NCBI GenBank assembly: GCA_021397845.1
Contig: CM038041.1
Coordinates: 143,880,780 to 143,944,779 of the forward strand
Direction: 5' to 3'
Source: Areca catechu
Taxonomy: Eukaryota; Streptophyta; Magnoliopsida; Arecales; Arecaceae
Length of the DNA stretch: 64,000 nucleotides
The notes under the pieces are model-generated. The model was not told the DNA's origin. It ran no database searches and saw only the letters and a list, made by a program, of their open reading frames with translations. Below are positions 1 to 10,435 of this stretch, one piece after another. Every line of letters begins with the position of its first letter. The first letter of the stretch is position 1. Made by a program: the position numbers and the translations under genes.

Positions 1-1166
1 AATCACCGTGTAAACATCCCATGATAAAAACCGGTTCATTAAAGCCAAGAAAAAACCGGTTCATAAAAACCCCTGTCCGACCAAACCCGATCAATAAGAA
101 AATTGGGTCCAGTCCTGGTCTACCAGGAACAGTTCCTAGTTGACCCAAACCAATCCTGGTCGATCCAAATCAAACCAGGTGGACCAGAAAAAATCCAATA
201 TGTACTCAATCATACCGTTTAACCTTAATACTGAAATGATTTAGCTCCTGGATTAGGAAGAAATCCTCTATGGTGTGTGGCCTCATAGGTTCGAACATAA
301 AGAGTAGCATTGGAACACTTCCAGTACTAGCACAAGATACCATTTAGCAATGGGTCCCAGCATTCGAATAGGCTGATGATGCGAGAGCAATCTATCAAAC
401 CTCTGGCATATGGTTACCATATAATTCATCCCTTTGAACTCCAATACTCAAGACGACCTAAGGTTAGACTGCCAACCCTAATTGAGTCAATCCATAACAT
501 GTCTCAACCTCGCAAGTCCAGTGACTCCTTACTAGGACTACCCTGGTCGAGGATTTGGTAAATTAAGATACTGTGAGACATTCAATCTAAACAAGTTGGA
601 TAGGTCAATTCCATCTTGATCCACCATTGCTCCACGAGTACTTGCCTGTACCCAACAACCTTCCATCACTGGATTAGAAATCCGGGTAATTCATCTCCAA
701 AGCACAGGGAGTTGCTTGCTAGCTACCATGGTGACCTCAACTCGGAGGGACATATATACCCATATCCAATTGCAAGCAATCCTTTGGCAGAAAGGAGTTC
801 CATGGAGTTACGTTCAATGAGATGTCACACATCCCACTTGCAGATCACATCAGTGTCACCACACTCCTTTGGTTAAGAGGACAACCAAACGATGTGAACC
901 ACAATAACCTACACTTGATACATTGCCATCCTGTACAATGTGTCCTTTGGTTGTGAACCTTTTTAAAGGACCACTCGATATATCCTCTCTATATCGAAGT
1001 CAGTGCCATCCTAAAGACTTCATCACATAAATAGAGTTCATTACAGGAAAATGAATAATATGATGAGCTGCTAAAATAAAGTTTTTATTAATTTATATAG
1101 AAATTACAATACTGAGCACAACCGCCTATAGCCTAGGCGATTGGCTTTGGGACACAATTCCCAACA
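1..1166 (-). repeat. Partial LTR of copia-like element K, cut by window edge
   Basis: Read on the minus strand, this stretch begins TGTTGGGAATTGTG at 1166 and runs leftwards out of the window. It is flanked at 1167-1171 by taagg, a likely target-site copy, because the undisturbed gypsy LTR G at 14826-14832 reads caagg there. It therefore looks inserted in the 3' LTR of G. Its first bases (GTGTCCCAAAGCCAATC) and a later accatggtgacctca block resemble solo LTR M (58930-61327), which suggests related families. No protein similarity was seen; short ORFs at 376-561 and 616-876 are chance frames. The left end is not in the window. Confidence 0.6.
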
Positions 1167-2113
1167 TAAGGGATTTGGCCAAGCAAGAGAACACAAACAC
1201 AAACCAAAGAACAAAAGCAAAATAACACAAGCTCAAATAAATTTACCAGGGTTTTGATATCATGAATAAAAATTGATTACAAGAGGAGGAGGGGTGGGGA
1301 ATTTATAGAGTTTCCATGCCCTCTAACTAAGGTTACACACTTGGGTTACAAGTCCTCTCCTAGCTAGGTTAGAAAAACAAATCTTAAAACGATTAGGAGC
1401 ATAAGTTCCAACTAGGTTAGGATTTGACCTAGTCTTATCCTTCTCCCTTCATACTTTGACTATTCCACTCAAGGACACTTCTTGAACTTGGTCAACACTT
1501 CAAGGATGCCTAGGAGGGCATGTTGGGCTTCTAGGGGCAGCAAGGGGCTCGCCCAAAGGGGCTTGGGTGCATGGGCTTGGGCCTTTGGAAGCTGGGGTGG
1601 TCTGGTAGCCTGGTAGCAGGAATATTCCATGGAATCTTGCTTCTTTAGGGCATGGGCTTGGTGCCTGGGCTTGATTTCTTTGGGCTAAGATGCAGGTTGA
1701 CCTTTGGAATTATGGATGCCCTGGTTTAAGAATATGCTCTGGCATCTGAAAAGGAATCTGGGCATCTGGAGGGCATCTGGAAGGATTCAGGTTTTCTGGA
1801 AGCATCTTGATCCTCGGTTGTCATACAAAATTCACTGGGCTGATGTAGTGGCCTCTAACTCCTGGATGTGACCTGGTGGAACTCCAAAACAGGGTGGCTC
1901 CTCTCTTGTACAAAAATTGGGCTCATACTGGACTCATAATTGATGTACATGACTCAAAATACTGACTAGGTTGAGGGTTGAGATAAATCAACTAACCTCA
2001 ACTTATTATAGTACTCAATCTTACTTGATTACAAAATTTTCAAAACTTTGATACATGACTAATTAAACCATATGGGATCCAGGGATCTGTGTCTGATCCT
2101 GGTGTCCCCACCA
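1167..2113 (-). repeat. G 3' LTR (interrupted by K)
   Basis: The segment pairs with 14829-15782 over about 950 bp, with substitutions and small indels. On the minus strand it starts TGGTGGGGACACCAGG at 2113, next to a weak polypurine stretch (2114-2125, CCCCAGGAGAAT on minus). The last part of the LTR, equivalent to 14206-14828, is displaced beyond K. A TATA-like tttatag lies near 1300 (minus sense ctataaat). Confidence 0.75.
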
Positions 2114-2165
2114 ATTCTCCTGGGGTGGGACGAACTCGATCCCGTTGAGTATGGGTCAATTTGGC

Positions 2166-2702
2166 TCAAGGAGGATCTGGGTTTAGGTACTGTAGATCCG
2201 CACTAGCATTCCACAAGTCCTCAGATTTTGGCTGACCTTGCCACCGGACCAAATATCGCTGATAGTCTCTATCCCAGGTACCGATAGCTTGATCATTTAG
2301 AATTCTCTCAATCTTTTTCTCACCAAAAGGCCAAATTATATGTGGTCGCTCTGGGATGAGTTCTCTCACAAAGAAAGGGAGTGGCTCAAGGGGCTCGCTG
2401 GGTATCACTGCTGGCTCCCTAGACTTTACAAAGTCTGAGATGATGAAAGTGGAGCTAATACCTAAATCAAGTGATATCTCAGGCATATAGGCATTGGATC
2501 CACTACTATTCATTATTTTGGATAGGCCAGCTTTGCAAGCTAAAAATTCTTTAACAGTCACATATTCCTCTGCAGAAAATTTTTCATCTTTCTTTTGGAA
2601 TTAGCCAAGTTGTTATTTTGTTCATTAATTATGTTCTGCTCTTGACTAATTTCATGATGCATATGCTGTGCAGAGGCTAGTGCATATGTGGACAGATGAA
2701 TC
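2166..2702 (-). pseudogene. G integrase C-terminus with chromodomain (fragment)
   Basis: The minus-strand frame 2561-2166 ends in a chromodomain: ERILNDQAIGTWDRDYQRY followed by LVRWQGQPKSEDLW. This aromatic/acidic pattern is typical of the tail of plant chromovirus integrases, where it is thought to steer insertion to marked chromatin. Before it lies the usual integrase end (NAYMPEISLDLGISSTF, then SDFVKSREP). Upstream, 2702-2562 gives a degraded HMHHEISQEQN helix in another frame, so a frameshift separates the two pieces. The rest of integrase should lie on the far side of copia A but is missing at 13359. The LTR starts 50 bp downstream. Confidence 0.8.
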
Positions 2703-2713
2703 AGGGTTGTAAA
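2562..2713. other. Junction between G integrase remnant and copia A
   Basis: This short degraded stretch carries the upstream integrase helix of G and ends in gtaaa immediately before the TG of copia A at 2714. The matching duplication cannot be found at the other end, because the 5' LTR of A is truncated there. Confidence 0.5.
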
Positions 2714-4453
2714 TGTTGCTCAGGTGGCTACCCAAGAGGAGGGTGAATTGGGAAATTAAAATCTTAAAGCAAGTAATGTGCAATTAAAATCCCTTAGAAG
2801 GTGTTAGGTGCTGTGACAGAGTTATAAATTGCAAAAGCTAAAAAGAAGTAAAGAAGCACAACACAAACACACCAAATTTATAGTGGTTCGGAGCAACCCA
2901 GCTCCTACGTCCACTACCTAAGATACCACTTGGGATTTTCACTATATTCATACCCGAATACAATAGGATTGTTTTAGAGGATCACAATCCAAAACCTCTA
3001 CACTTTGGTTTTACGGGATCACCAAAGAAAACCTAACACCCTTTGGTTTTAATAGGCTCACCAAAAAAACCTAACTTGGTTTTACCAGGATCACCAAGAA
3101 ACCAACACTTGATTTTTATCAAGGCTCACCAAGAACCTATTTGGTTTTTCAACTGGGCTCACCAATAACCTAACAATTCAAAAATGAATTGAAAGAAATG
3201 CAACAAAAATGACAAACTCAATTTGTCAGATAGTTGCCGGTGCAGCTTGATGGAAGTCCACTTGAATGCACTTGAATAAGCTTTAATTGCTTCGGTAGCT
3301 TCTTCCCAAAGTTGCTTCAAACTTTAAATTAAAGTTGGTGAAGTCTTGAAGTCTAGCTTGAATGCTCTTGTACCCTTTTGCTGTTGGTTGGTAGGATATT
3401 CAATGAAGCTCTCTTAACTTTTTAAACTCTCTTTTTCTCTTGTCTTTAAGGAAATTCAAATCTTTCAAATATAAAGTCTTCCATCACTCCAAGGCAGTTA
3501 GAGACATTTTTGACCATTGGGATATGACTTGTGACCATTGGAGCACCTTTTAGCATTCAAAAATAAATTATGGAACTAGCCGTTAGATACCTGGAAACGA
3601 CGTTCGAGTCGGCTCGGATTCCTTCGAGTCGGCTCGGATCCTTCGAGTCGATAGGTCGAGTCGTCAAATTTTCATTACAGTCGGCTCTTTGTCTTAGGGC
3701 GTAAAACATCACTCTGGACGAGTCAGCTCTTGATAGCTCAGGTCGGCACGAACTTCTTTCTTTGAAAAACTTGAACTCGAGGAATTGGCACTTTTCAGCT
3801 TGGGTTGGCTCTTCTTCTTAGGTTCGGAAATCCTCACTTTGGAAGAGTAGGCTCGATGTAGTTCGAATCGACTCACTTTCTCAGGCTTTCAGAATTAGGT
3901 CTGGCAGAGTTGGCTCTTTCTGGTTCGGGTCGGCTTGCCTAGTTTGTTCTTAGAAATCTTCAGAAATTGGACTCTGGAAGAGTTGGCTCAGATGGATTCC
4001 AATCGACTCAGATTCATTAGAGTCGGCTCGGTTACCTTCGAGTCGGCTCGGATTGCTGCATTCCAGAATCGTTGCTGTGTGCCAGTAAGCGAAGTCGGCT
4101 CTTCAATAAGTTGGGTCGGCTCGAGTATCTTCTTTAGGATTTTTATACTTGAACTTAAAGATAAACTCTTACCAACTCTTTACATTTTCAAGCATACCAA
4201 CTCAAAACTAATTTTAAGGCATACACACAGAAGTAACCCTTTTTCACATGATTTTTTCTTAGCTTTTTCATTGGGTTCTTCTTTACAAAAACACATCACA
4301 ACACAACTCAAACAACAAAACAGAGGTGTAGGAGTTGAAGTTTGAACATTTAATCCATCTTACAAAAACTTGTCAAACACTTGAAGAGTTGTCAGAAATA
4401 AATATACATGCTCCATTGTTTGGTTATCATCAAAATCACCTATGGAGTCAATA
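2714..4453 (-). repeat. A 3' LTR
   Basis: About 1.74 kb. On the plus strand it starts tgttgctcaggtgg and ends ggagtcaata, where other family members end gtcaaca; the final C is mutated to T. The U3 half (3600-4125) holds an array of gagtcggctcgg-like units. A TATA-like element lies near 3465-3475, and the R/U5 part contains the block of ggttttaccaggatcacc-type repeats (2960-3180). Confidence 0.85.
3600..4125 (-). repeat. U3 array of GAGTCGGCTCGG-like motifs in LTR A
   Basis: At least a dozen degenerate units of about 10-12 bp with a TCGGCTC or TCGACTC core are scattered here. The clearest are at 3601-3664 and 4018-4051, where cgagtcggctcgg repeats within 20-24 bp. The units are near-palindromes. 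The array lies upstream of the presumed TATA element of the minus-strand LTR, so it is in the U3 promoter region. The truncated 5' LTR keeps only the proximal units (13240-13320). Confidence 0.7.
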
Positions 4454-4476
4454 ATCTCTCCCTTTTTGATGATGAC
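4454..4476 (-). promoter_or_regulatory. A polypurine tract
   Basis: The minus strand reads CATCATCAAAAAGGGAGAGA directly before the LTR. The purine run AAAAAGGGAGAGA is the expected primer site for plus-strand DNA synthesis. The same block is found at 35134-35156 in C. Confidence 0.8.
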
Positions 4477-5178
4477 AAAATACTGGGTATGAAAAATCAA
4501 TATAACACTTTACAGTTACTTGTAAAATCATATTTGCAAGTATATATGAACAAGTAAAACAAGTTGACTTCAATTAGTGCCAAATAATGAAAGGAGAATT
4601 AGGACAAAGAAAGATAATCTCCCCCTTAATAAGATACTCCATGATTTGGCTTACTTTCTATGTATTTTCAGAGCTCACAATGTTTCAACATTAAGCATCA
4701 GAGCTATTAAAAGTCAAAATATATATCATTATGTATCAGAGCCTCTTAAATATGTATCATGATGTATCAGTGCTTAATTTGAGTTTAGCTTTCAGGCTTT
4801 ATGCATTAGAGCAAATATATATAATCATGAAAATATTTTCTCCTTTTCATTCTTTTCATGCAATAATTTCACAACTTTCTCCTCCTTTTTGTCAATCAAT
4901 CAAAAGGTAGAGTAGGAGTTAAGCTTAGATTTTAAAAATAGAATGAAAAAGTATTTAAAATTTGTTTGAGATAATTTCACTTTCTTATATTCATTTTGAA
5001 ATTTTAATTAAAATTTCAGTCAATGTATGAACAATTGAACATAAACATTCATAGAGAAATAGAACAAAATATGTACTTTTCATTTCATTAAAAAAGTTTA
5101 GTACAAAGTACAAAGTGAAGAGTAATGCACTTAGTCAATATCTAAGTTTACTCTAGGATGTGAAGGTTGACTGGGAAT
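4477..5178 (-). other. A spacer between ORF3 and polypurine tract, with tRNA-3'-end-like motifs
   Basis: This AT-rich stretch has no convincing ORF. On the plus strand it contains gtatcagagcc (4733-4743), gcatcagagc (4695-4704), gtatcagtgc (4764-4773) and gcattagagc (4803-4812). In the element's sense strand these read GGCTCTGATAC and variants, matching the 3' end of plant initiator tRNA-Met and complementary to the PBS. The rest is featureless A/T-rich sequence. Confidence 0.6.
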
Positions 5179-7030
5179 CTAAATGCCAGGTGGTAGAGAA
5201 GTAATTGGGTCAACAAATTGTGGTATATCATGGGTTCCTTGTGGCCTAAGGTGTGGAGCAAGTTGTCTAGGATGAGTAGAACGACTAGGAAAAGATGTAG
5301 AAGGAGGAGGAGGAGGAGCGCTCTGAGCAGCTTGAATTTCTTCAATTTTAGTCATTATCTTCCACAAGAAGCTGTTCATAGATTTGAGTTCTGCTTCCAT
5401 TTTCTTTGTTCTTTTAGAGGCAATTAAGTCTTTTATTGATTCCTTTATTTGTGCCACTTCTTTTTGTAATGTAAACAATTCTGTGGCTTGAACATTGGCA
5501 AATGCCTTTGTTGATCCTCTTAATCTGCCTAACTCACTTCTAATTATACCAATACCTTTGGTATAATCCTCTTCCATCCTTTTCTGCTTCAACTGACCCC
5601 ATTCTTATTCTTAAGTTGTCCATTTTAGTTCTATATGCTTCAAGAACTTGAGTGATTGAGTTTTTGGTAGATTCAGAACTTGATGCAATCAATTGAAGGA
5701 TTGGCTGTAGATTAGTTTCTGTTGCACCAGTTGCAGTTTTGGAGGTTTCAAGTGTGTCTATCCTTCTCTTCAGATCATCTATCTACCCTCCAAATTGAGT
5801 TACTCCATCATCAACTGACTTTTGAAGTTCTCCAAACATTGTAACCATAGAAGACTTGATAGTTTCAGTCATGTTATTCATTTGTTGTGTCATGAAGTCT
5901 TGTAACAATGAATTATCTATAGCAGGGGTAGTAGTAGTGTGACTTTGAATTGGAACATCAGTAGACTGAGTAAAAGTAGGTATACCATATAGTATATCAG
6001 GCATATCTAGTACTAAGATGTCCAGAAAAAAGGTGTCGAAGTCTACTTGTACTGAAGATCCCATCTATGGCTGTGGTTCTAGAATATGCACTGTAGTGTC
6101 TTCACCAGCCTCTAATTCTTCTTGTTCTTGAATCTCTTCAGTTTCTTCAACTACTGGGACATCGGTTTTCTTTCTCCAAGTGCCATCTGACAATAGATAT
6201 CCCATTCTTTGAAAAGTTTTTGCAGTGTATGTATCAGTATGGAGTAGTGTCCTGCTGTCCTCCCTTGTCAGATCTACATTTGCATTTTGAAAGAAGAGAG
6301 ATAAAACCATTCCATAGGGTAGACAGGCCTTGACTTTTCTTATTGCCTCCTTCATTTGGCAAATCATAATTGCTAGCAAATTGATCTTATCACCATTAAT
6401 CAAGAGCTCCATAAAGCATAGATCTCTTTCACTAATCCAATCAAAATGTCCAGTTCTGGGTAAGAAGATCCTGCTAATAAAATTATGTAGAATTCTCATC
6501 TCAATAGATAACATGCTTGCCTTGAGAATCCCTATCTCGTTTACCTCAGATCTCTCTAAAACTATTTGTAGTGCCTTGGTTCTATCTTTCAGTACTAAAT
6601 ACTTTATGCCTTTAAAAGGCATTTCCAAAACACTTCCCAGAATTTTAGCAGATATAATTATCCTTCTTCCCTTAACAAAAAATTCAATGAAGTTTTCTCC
6701 AAACCTTAAATTTTCATAGAACATTCTTACTAGGTTTGGATAGATTTTAACATCTAGAGAATACAAATTCCTCCATCCTTGATTTTCAATAAAATCGCCA
6801 ATCACAAAGCCTATCTCCTTCAGATATTCACATAAAATTTGTCTGCCCGTGGTGATTGGTCTCATACCTAGAGAGATTTGGTGATTGGGAGAAGTTGGAC
6901 TAGCTTCTTCTTCAGACTGAGGAGGATTCTAGGAAACATGGTCTTCTCGGAATTTCATCCTCCTTTCTTGAGGAGCCGCATCACTAACTCTTCCTAATTT
7001 CTTTCCAACAGCTCTTTCTGGTGCCACAGA
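5179..7030 (-). pseudogene. A ORF3: accessory protein with plant-transposon-protein-like domain
   Basis: An extra sense-strand ORF lies after RNase H and before the 3' LTR. The main block (6865-6068) contains YPNLVRMFYENLRF, EMRILHNFISRIFLPRTGHF, DWISERDLCFMELL, CLPYGMVLSLFFQN and HTDTYTAKTFQRMGY. This order resembles the 'putative plant transposon protein' domain (Pfam Transposase_32, from memory). A single TAG (6067-6065) separates it from an in-frame continuation (6064-5783), another TAG follows, and a frameshift leads to 5592-5179, which is helix-rich and ends in a proline run (SAPPPPPSTS). The true start is probably near 7030; an in-frame TAG at 6931-6929 interrupts it. Function is unknown. 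Position and coiled-coil/proline make-up recall the env-like gene of SIRE1, but I see no clear signal peptide or membrane span. Confidence 0.75.
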
Positions 7031-7143
7031 GTGAAGAAATTCAAATTGCAATGATGTTCTTTGAAGTTGGAAGTATTTGGAAGGTTTTTAGAAAGAGACA
7101 ATATAGGGTTTAGGAGTAAAAACAAGAAAATTAAACCCTATGG

Positions 7144-7222
7144 CTCGAGCTAAAAAGAGACGGCTCGACATCCGAGCCGGCTCGACCAACAGTTCATCTG
7201 CTCGAGTTGGCTCGAGTAGAGG
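7144..7222 (-). repeat. Copy of U3-type motif cluster upstream of ORF3 in A
   Basis: Within 80 bp are cggctcgac, gagccggctcgacc and gctcgagttggctcgagt. These are the family's LTR motifs, yet they sit in the interior between RNase H (ends 7329) and ORF3. Element C has the same ctcgagttggctc block in the same place (37394-37454), and B has its own motif at 25285-25372. A role as an internal promoter element for ORF3 is inference. Confidence 0.65.
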
Positions 7223-7328
7223 GAGCACAAAAATAATAATTTTGGATTTCAATCAAAGCTCATTTTATCACAAAATTTGAATTAGGAAGTTATCTAGATA
7301 ATTTGTCCTTAAGATTATGGGAGTATTT

Positions 7329-8108
7329 CTAGAGAGGGTAACATAATCCTAGTTCATTTCTAATCATTGTAAATCTATCAAAATTCAATGGTTTGGTAAA
7401 AATATTAGCAGGTTGGTTTTCAGTTGGCACGTATTCAAGAATAATATCATTATTCAATACATGTTCTCTTATGAAATGATGCCTAATTTCATTGTGCTTT
7501 GTTCGTGAATGCTGAACATGATTTTTTATCAAATTAATGGCACTTGCGTTATCACATTTGATTGGAGTTTTAAATAGTGTAACACCAAAGTCTTCTAATT
7601 ATTGTTTAATCCATAACACTTGAGCACAACAACTACCAGCAGCAATGTACTCTACATCTGCAGTGGACAATGCTATGGAGTTTTGCTTCTTACAGTGCCA
7701 TGAAATTAAATTCAACCCTAGAAATTGGCATGTATCACTAGTACTCTTTCTATCAATTTTGCAACCAGCATAGTCAACATCAGAAAAACCAATTAAGTTC
7801 AAAGATGATTCTTTAGAATACCAAAGATCTAAATTACTTGTACCTTTTAAGTATTTAAGAATTCTTTTAACAACAAGCATATGTGTTTCTTTAGGATTAC
7901 ATTGAAATCTAGCACAAACACATACACTGTACAAGATATCAGGTCTACTGGCTGTTAAATATAAAAGAGATCCGATTATACCTCTATAAAGCTTTTGGTT
8001 AATATCAGATCTACTTTCATCTTTGTCTAGTCTGCAGGTAGTGCTCATGGGTGTGTTAGCCTCTTTGCTTGTTTCCATGCCAAATTTCTTGATCATTTCT
8101 TTGATGTA
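7329..8108 (-). pseudogene. A RNase H domain and RT thumb (pol 3' end)
   Basis: The frame 8096-7599 carries the connection region (MIKKFGMETSKEANTPMS, SRPDILYSVCVCARFQ) and the RNase H start (GFSDVDYAGCKIDRKSTS, then STADVEYIAAGSCCAQ). After an in-frame stop at about 7600 it continues with KCDNASAINLIKN, HSRTKHNEIRHHFIREHV and QPANIFTKPLNFDRF, ending at 7329. This domain degrades the RNA strand of the RNA:DNA hybrid. The invariant GCK(I)DRKSTSG is altered to DTC near its end. The spacer before ORF3 follows. Confidence 0.85.
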
Positions 8109-8838
8109 CTAGGCTTGGTTTATAAAGATTCCTTCCTTCATTTGTTTGACTTGTAATCCAAGGAAGTAGTTGAGCTCACCCATAAGGCTCATTTCAAACT
8201 CACCCTGCATCAGCTCAGCAAACTCTCCACAGAGATTTTCATTAATTGCACCAAATATTATATCATCAACGTAAATTTGTATAACTAACATATCATTTCC
8301 TTTGTTTTTAGTAAAAAGGGTTTTGTCAATATTTCCTCTTTTTGAAATCATTTTTAAGTAAAAATTTGCTCAATCTATCATACCAGGCTCTAGGTGCTTG
8401 TTTCAAACCATACAAAGCTTTGTTCAATTCAAATACATGATTTGGAAAAGCATGATTTTCAAAACCTAGTGGCTATTCTACAAAAACTTGTTTAGAAATA
8501 AATCCATTTAGAAAAGCACTTTTGACATCCATCTGATAAAGTTTAAAGTTCATGTAGCAAGCAAATGCAAGAAGTAATATAATGGCCTCTAGTCTTGCTA
8601 CGGGAGCATAAGTTTCATCAAAATTAATACCCTCTTCTTGATTGTATCCTTTTGCTATCAACCTTGCTTTATTCCTTATAACCTTGCCATTCTCATTTAG
8701 TTTGTTCCTATAGACCCATTTGGTTCCTATGATTGGATGGTCTGTAGGTCTACTAACTAGTGTCCAAACATTATTCCTTTCAAACTGGTTTAATTCATCA
8801 TGCATGACCATCATTCAACTATGATCAGTTTCAGCTTC
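8109..8838 (-). pseudogene. A reverse transcriptase
   Basis: The RT fingers and palm are seen in 8814-8473 (DELNQFERNNVWTLVSRP, GTKWVYRNKLNENG, AKGYNQEEGINFDETYAPVA, QMDVKSAFLNGF). After an in-frame TAG and a short out-of-frame patch, 8351-8109 holds the catalytic IQIYVDDIIFGAIN and a LMGELNYFLGLQVKQ block. At least one stop at 8472 and a frameshift around 8360 break the frame. The patch between them still encodes NKALYGLKQAPRAWYDRL in degraded form. The YVDD active site is intact. Confidence 0.88.
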
Positions 8839-10435
8839 TTTTAAACTGTGTGGTTCAATTTGAGGTACAAAGGCTAGGTAGTCATGTGCATCTCTATGTG
8901 CTGACCTAGTCCTAACACCATGAGAAGGATCATCAATAATTAAATCTTTGGGATGTGAAGTTACATACCTCCATTCCTTTGGTAAATCAGCATGATCCTT
9001 GCTTACCATTTCACTTCCATCTTGCATTGGCTTGTCTTGAATGCTTAGATCTTCCATTTCCTTTTGTAGAGTACCTGCATCATTATCTATGCACTCATCT
9101 TTTCTAGAAGGTGAGGGGTTAGCTTCATTAAAGATAACATGAATTGACTCTTCTATAGTAAGAGTCCTTTTGTTAAACACTCTATATGCTTTGCTATGTA
9201 AGGAATAACCAAGGAATATAGATTCATCAGATTTTGCATCAAACTTTCCCAGGTTATCTTGCCATTATTTAACACAAAGCATTTACACCCAAAAATATGA
9301 AAGTAATTAATATTTGGTTTTCTTCTATTCCAAAGGTTATAGGGGTTTTCTTTGAAATCGGTCATATTAAAACTTGATTTAAAATATAACAGGCAGTGTT
9401 CACCACTTCTGTCCAAAAGTACCTTGGAAGATTACCTTCACATAACATCGTTCGGGCCATTTCTTCTAAAGTCCTATTTTTTCTCTCTACAATACCATTT
9501 TGTTATGGAGTTTTAGGAGCGGAGAAGTTGTGATCAATGCCGTGCTCAGTGCAATACTCATTAAAAAACTGATTTTGAAATTCAGTTCCATGATCACTTC
9601 TTATTGAAATAACGGAAAGATTTTTTTCATTTGAAACTTTCTTATGAAATTTTTTAAATACATCAAAAGTTTTATCTTTATGTGCAATAAATAATATCCA
9701 TGTGAATCTAGAAATGTCATCTACAATCACATGGCCATATTTCATACCTCCTAGGCTTGTGGTTCTAGTTGGTCTAAATAAGTCCATGTGAAGTAGCTCA
9801 AGGGGTCTAATTATTGAAATAATATTTTTCGATTTAAAACTTCTCCTAGTTTGTTTGCCTAATTGACAAGCATCACATACATAATCAAGATCTACTTTAA
9901 AATGTGGCAAACCTCTAACTAGATTCTTTGAGATTAATTTGGCAATTGTATACATGCTAGCATGACCTAATCGTCTATGCCATAATAAACATGACTCCTT
10001 GGTCTTAGCATTCATTGCTACTAGACTGGAACTACTGGACATGGCTAGATCATTTAGATCTACAACATAGATTTTTCCAAGTCTATGGTCAATGAATTTA
10101 TTGCTAGAATCAAGAGAGTTAGTTACTATACATATAGATGATTCAAAGATAACTTTGAAGCCTTTATCATATAATTGACTAATACTCAATAAATTATACT
10201 TCAATTTATCTACTAGCAGTACATCTTCAATAAATGTACAGGGGGTTATTTTGATCTTACTGATTTTGATTATTCTTCCTTTGCCATTATCTCTAAATGT
10301 AACAAATCCTCCTTCTTTCATTTGTAGGGTGATGAACTGATCTTTGTCACCCGTCATATGCCTTGAACAGCCACTATCAAGATACCATCTTTTCTTTAAT
10401 TTTTGGGTTACAAGAAAATCCTGCAAAACAATCAA
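8839..10435 (-). pseudogene. A protease, GAG-pre-integrase and integrase
   Basis: The frame 10435-9503 opens with the aspartic protease YLDSGCSRHMTGD, then gives the zinc-binding pre-integrase region (LLWHRRLGHAS, then CDACQLGKQTRRSF) and the integrase core with the first two catalytic aspartates (LLHMDLF and SIRSDHGTEF). A stop at about 9502 interrupts the ERKNRT region; 9416-9153 carries FHIFGCKCFVLNNG. The C-terminal linker 9180-8815 (FNKRTLTIEESIHV, then DYLAFVPQIEPHS) leads into RT and ends in TAG. The upstream edge overlaps the gag stop in another frame, and a ttgttttgcag acceptor-like string lies at that junction. Confidence 0.87.

Noticed and set aside
3..7. tcacc as the left TSD copy of gypsy G
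   Set aside because: The sequence after it does not match the G LTR end (TGTGGGACG), and element K intervenes. Match is probably chance.
376..876. Plus-strand ORFs of 61 and 86 codons near the left edge
   Set aside because: They lie inside LTR K and show no domain, and no codon signal was seen.
3935..4345. 136-codon plus-strand ORF
   Set aside because: It is antisense to element A and falls on the U3 motif array.
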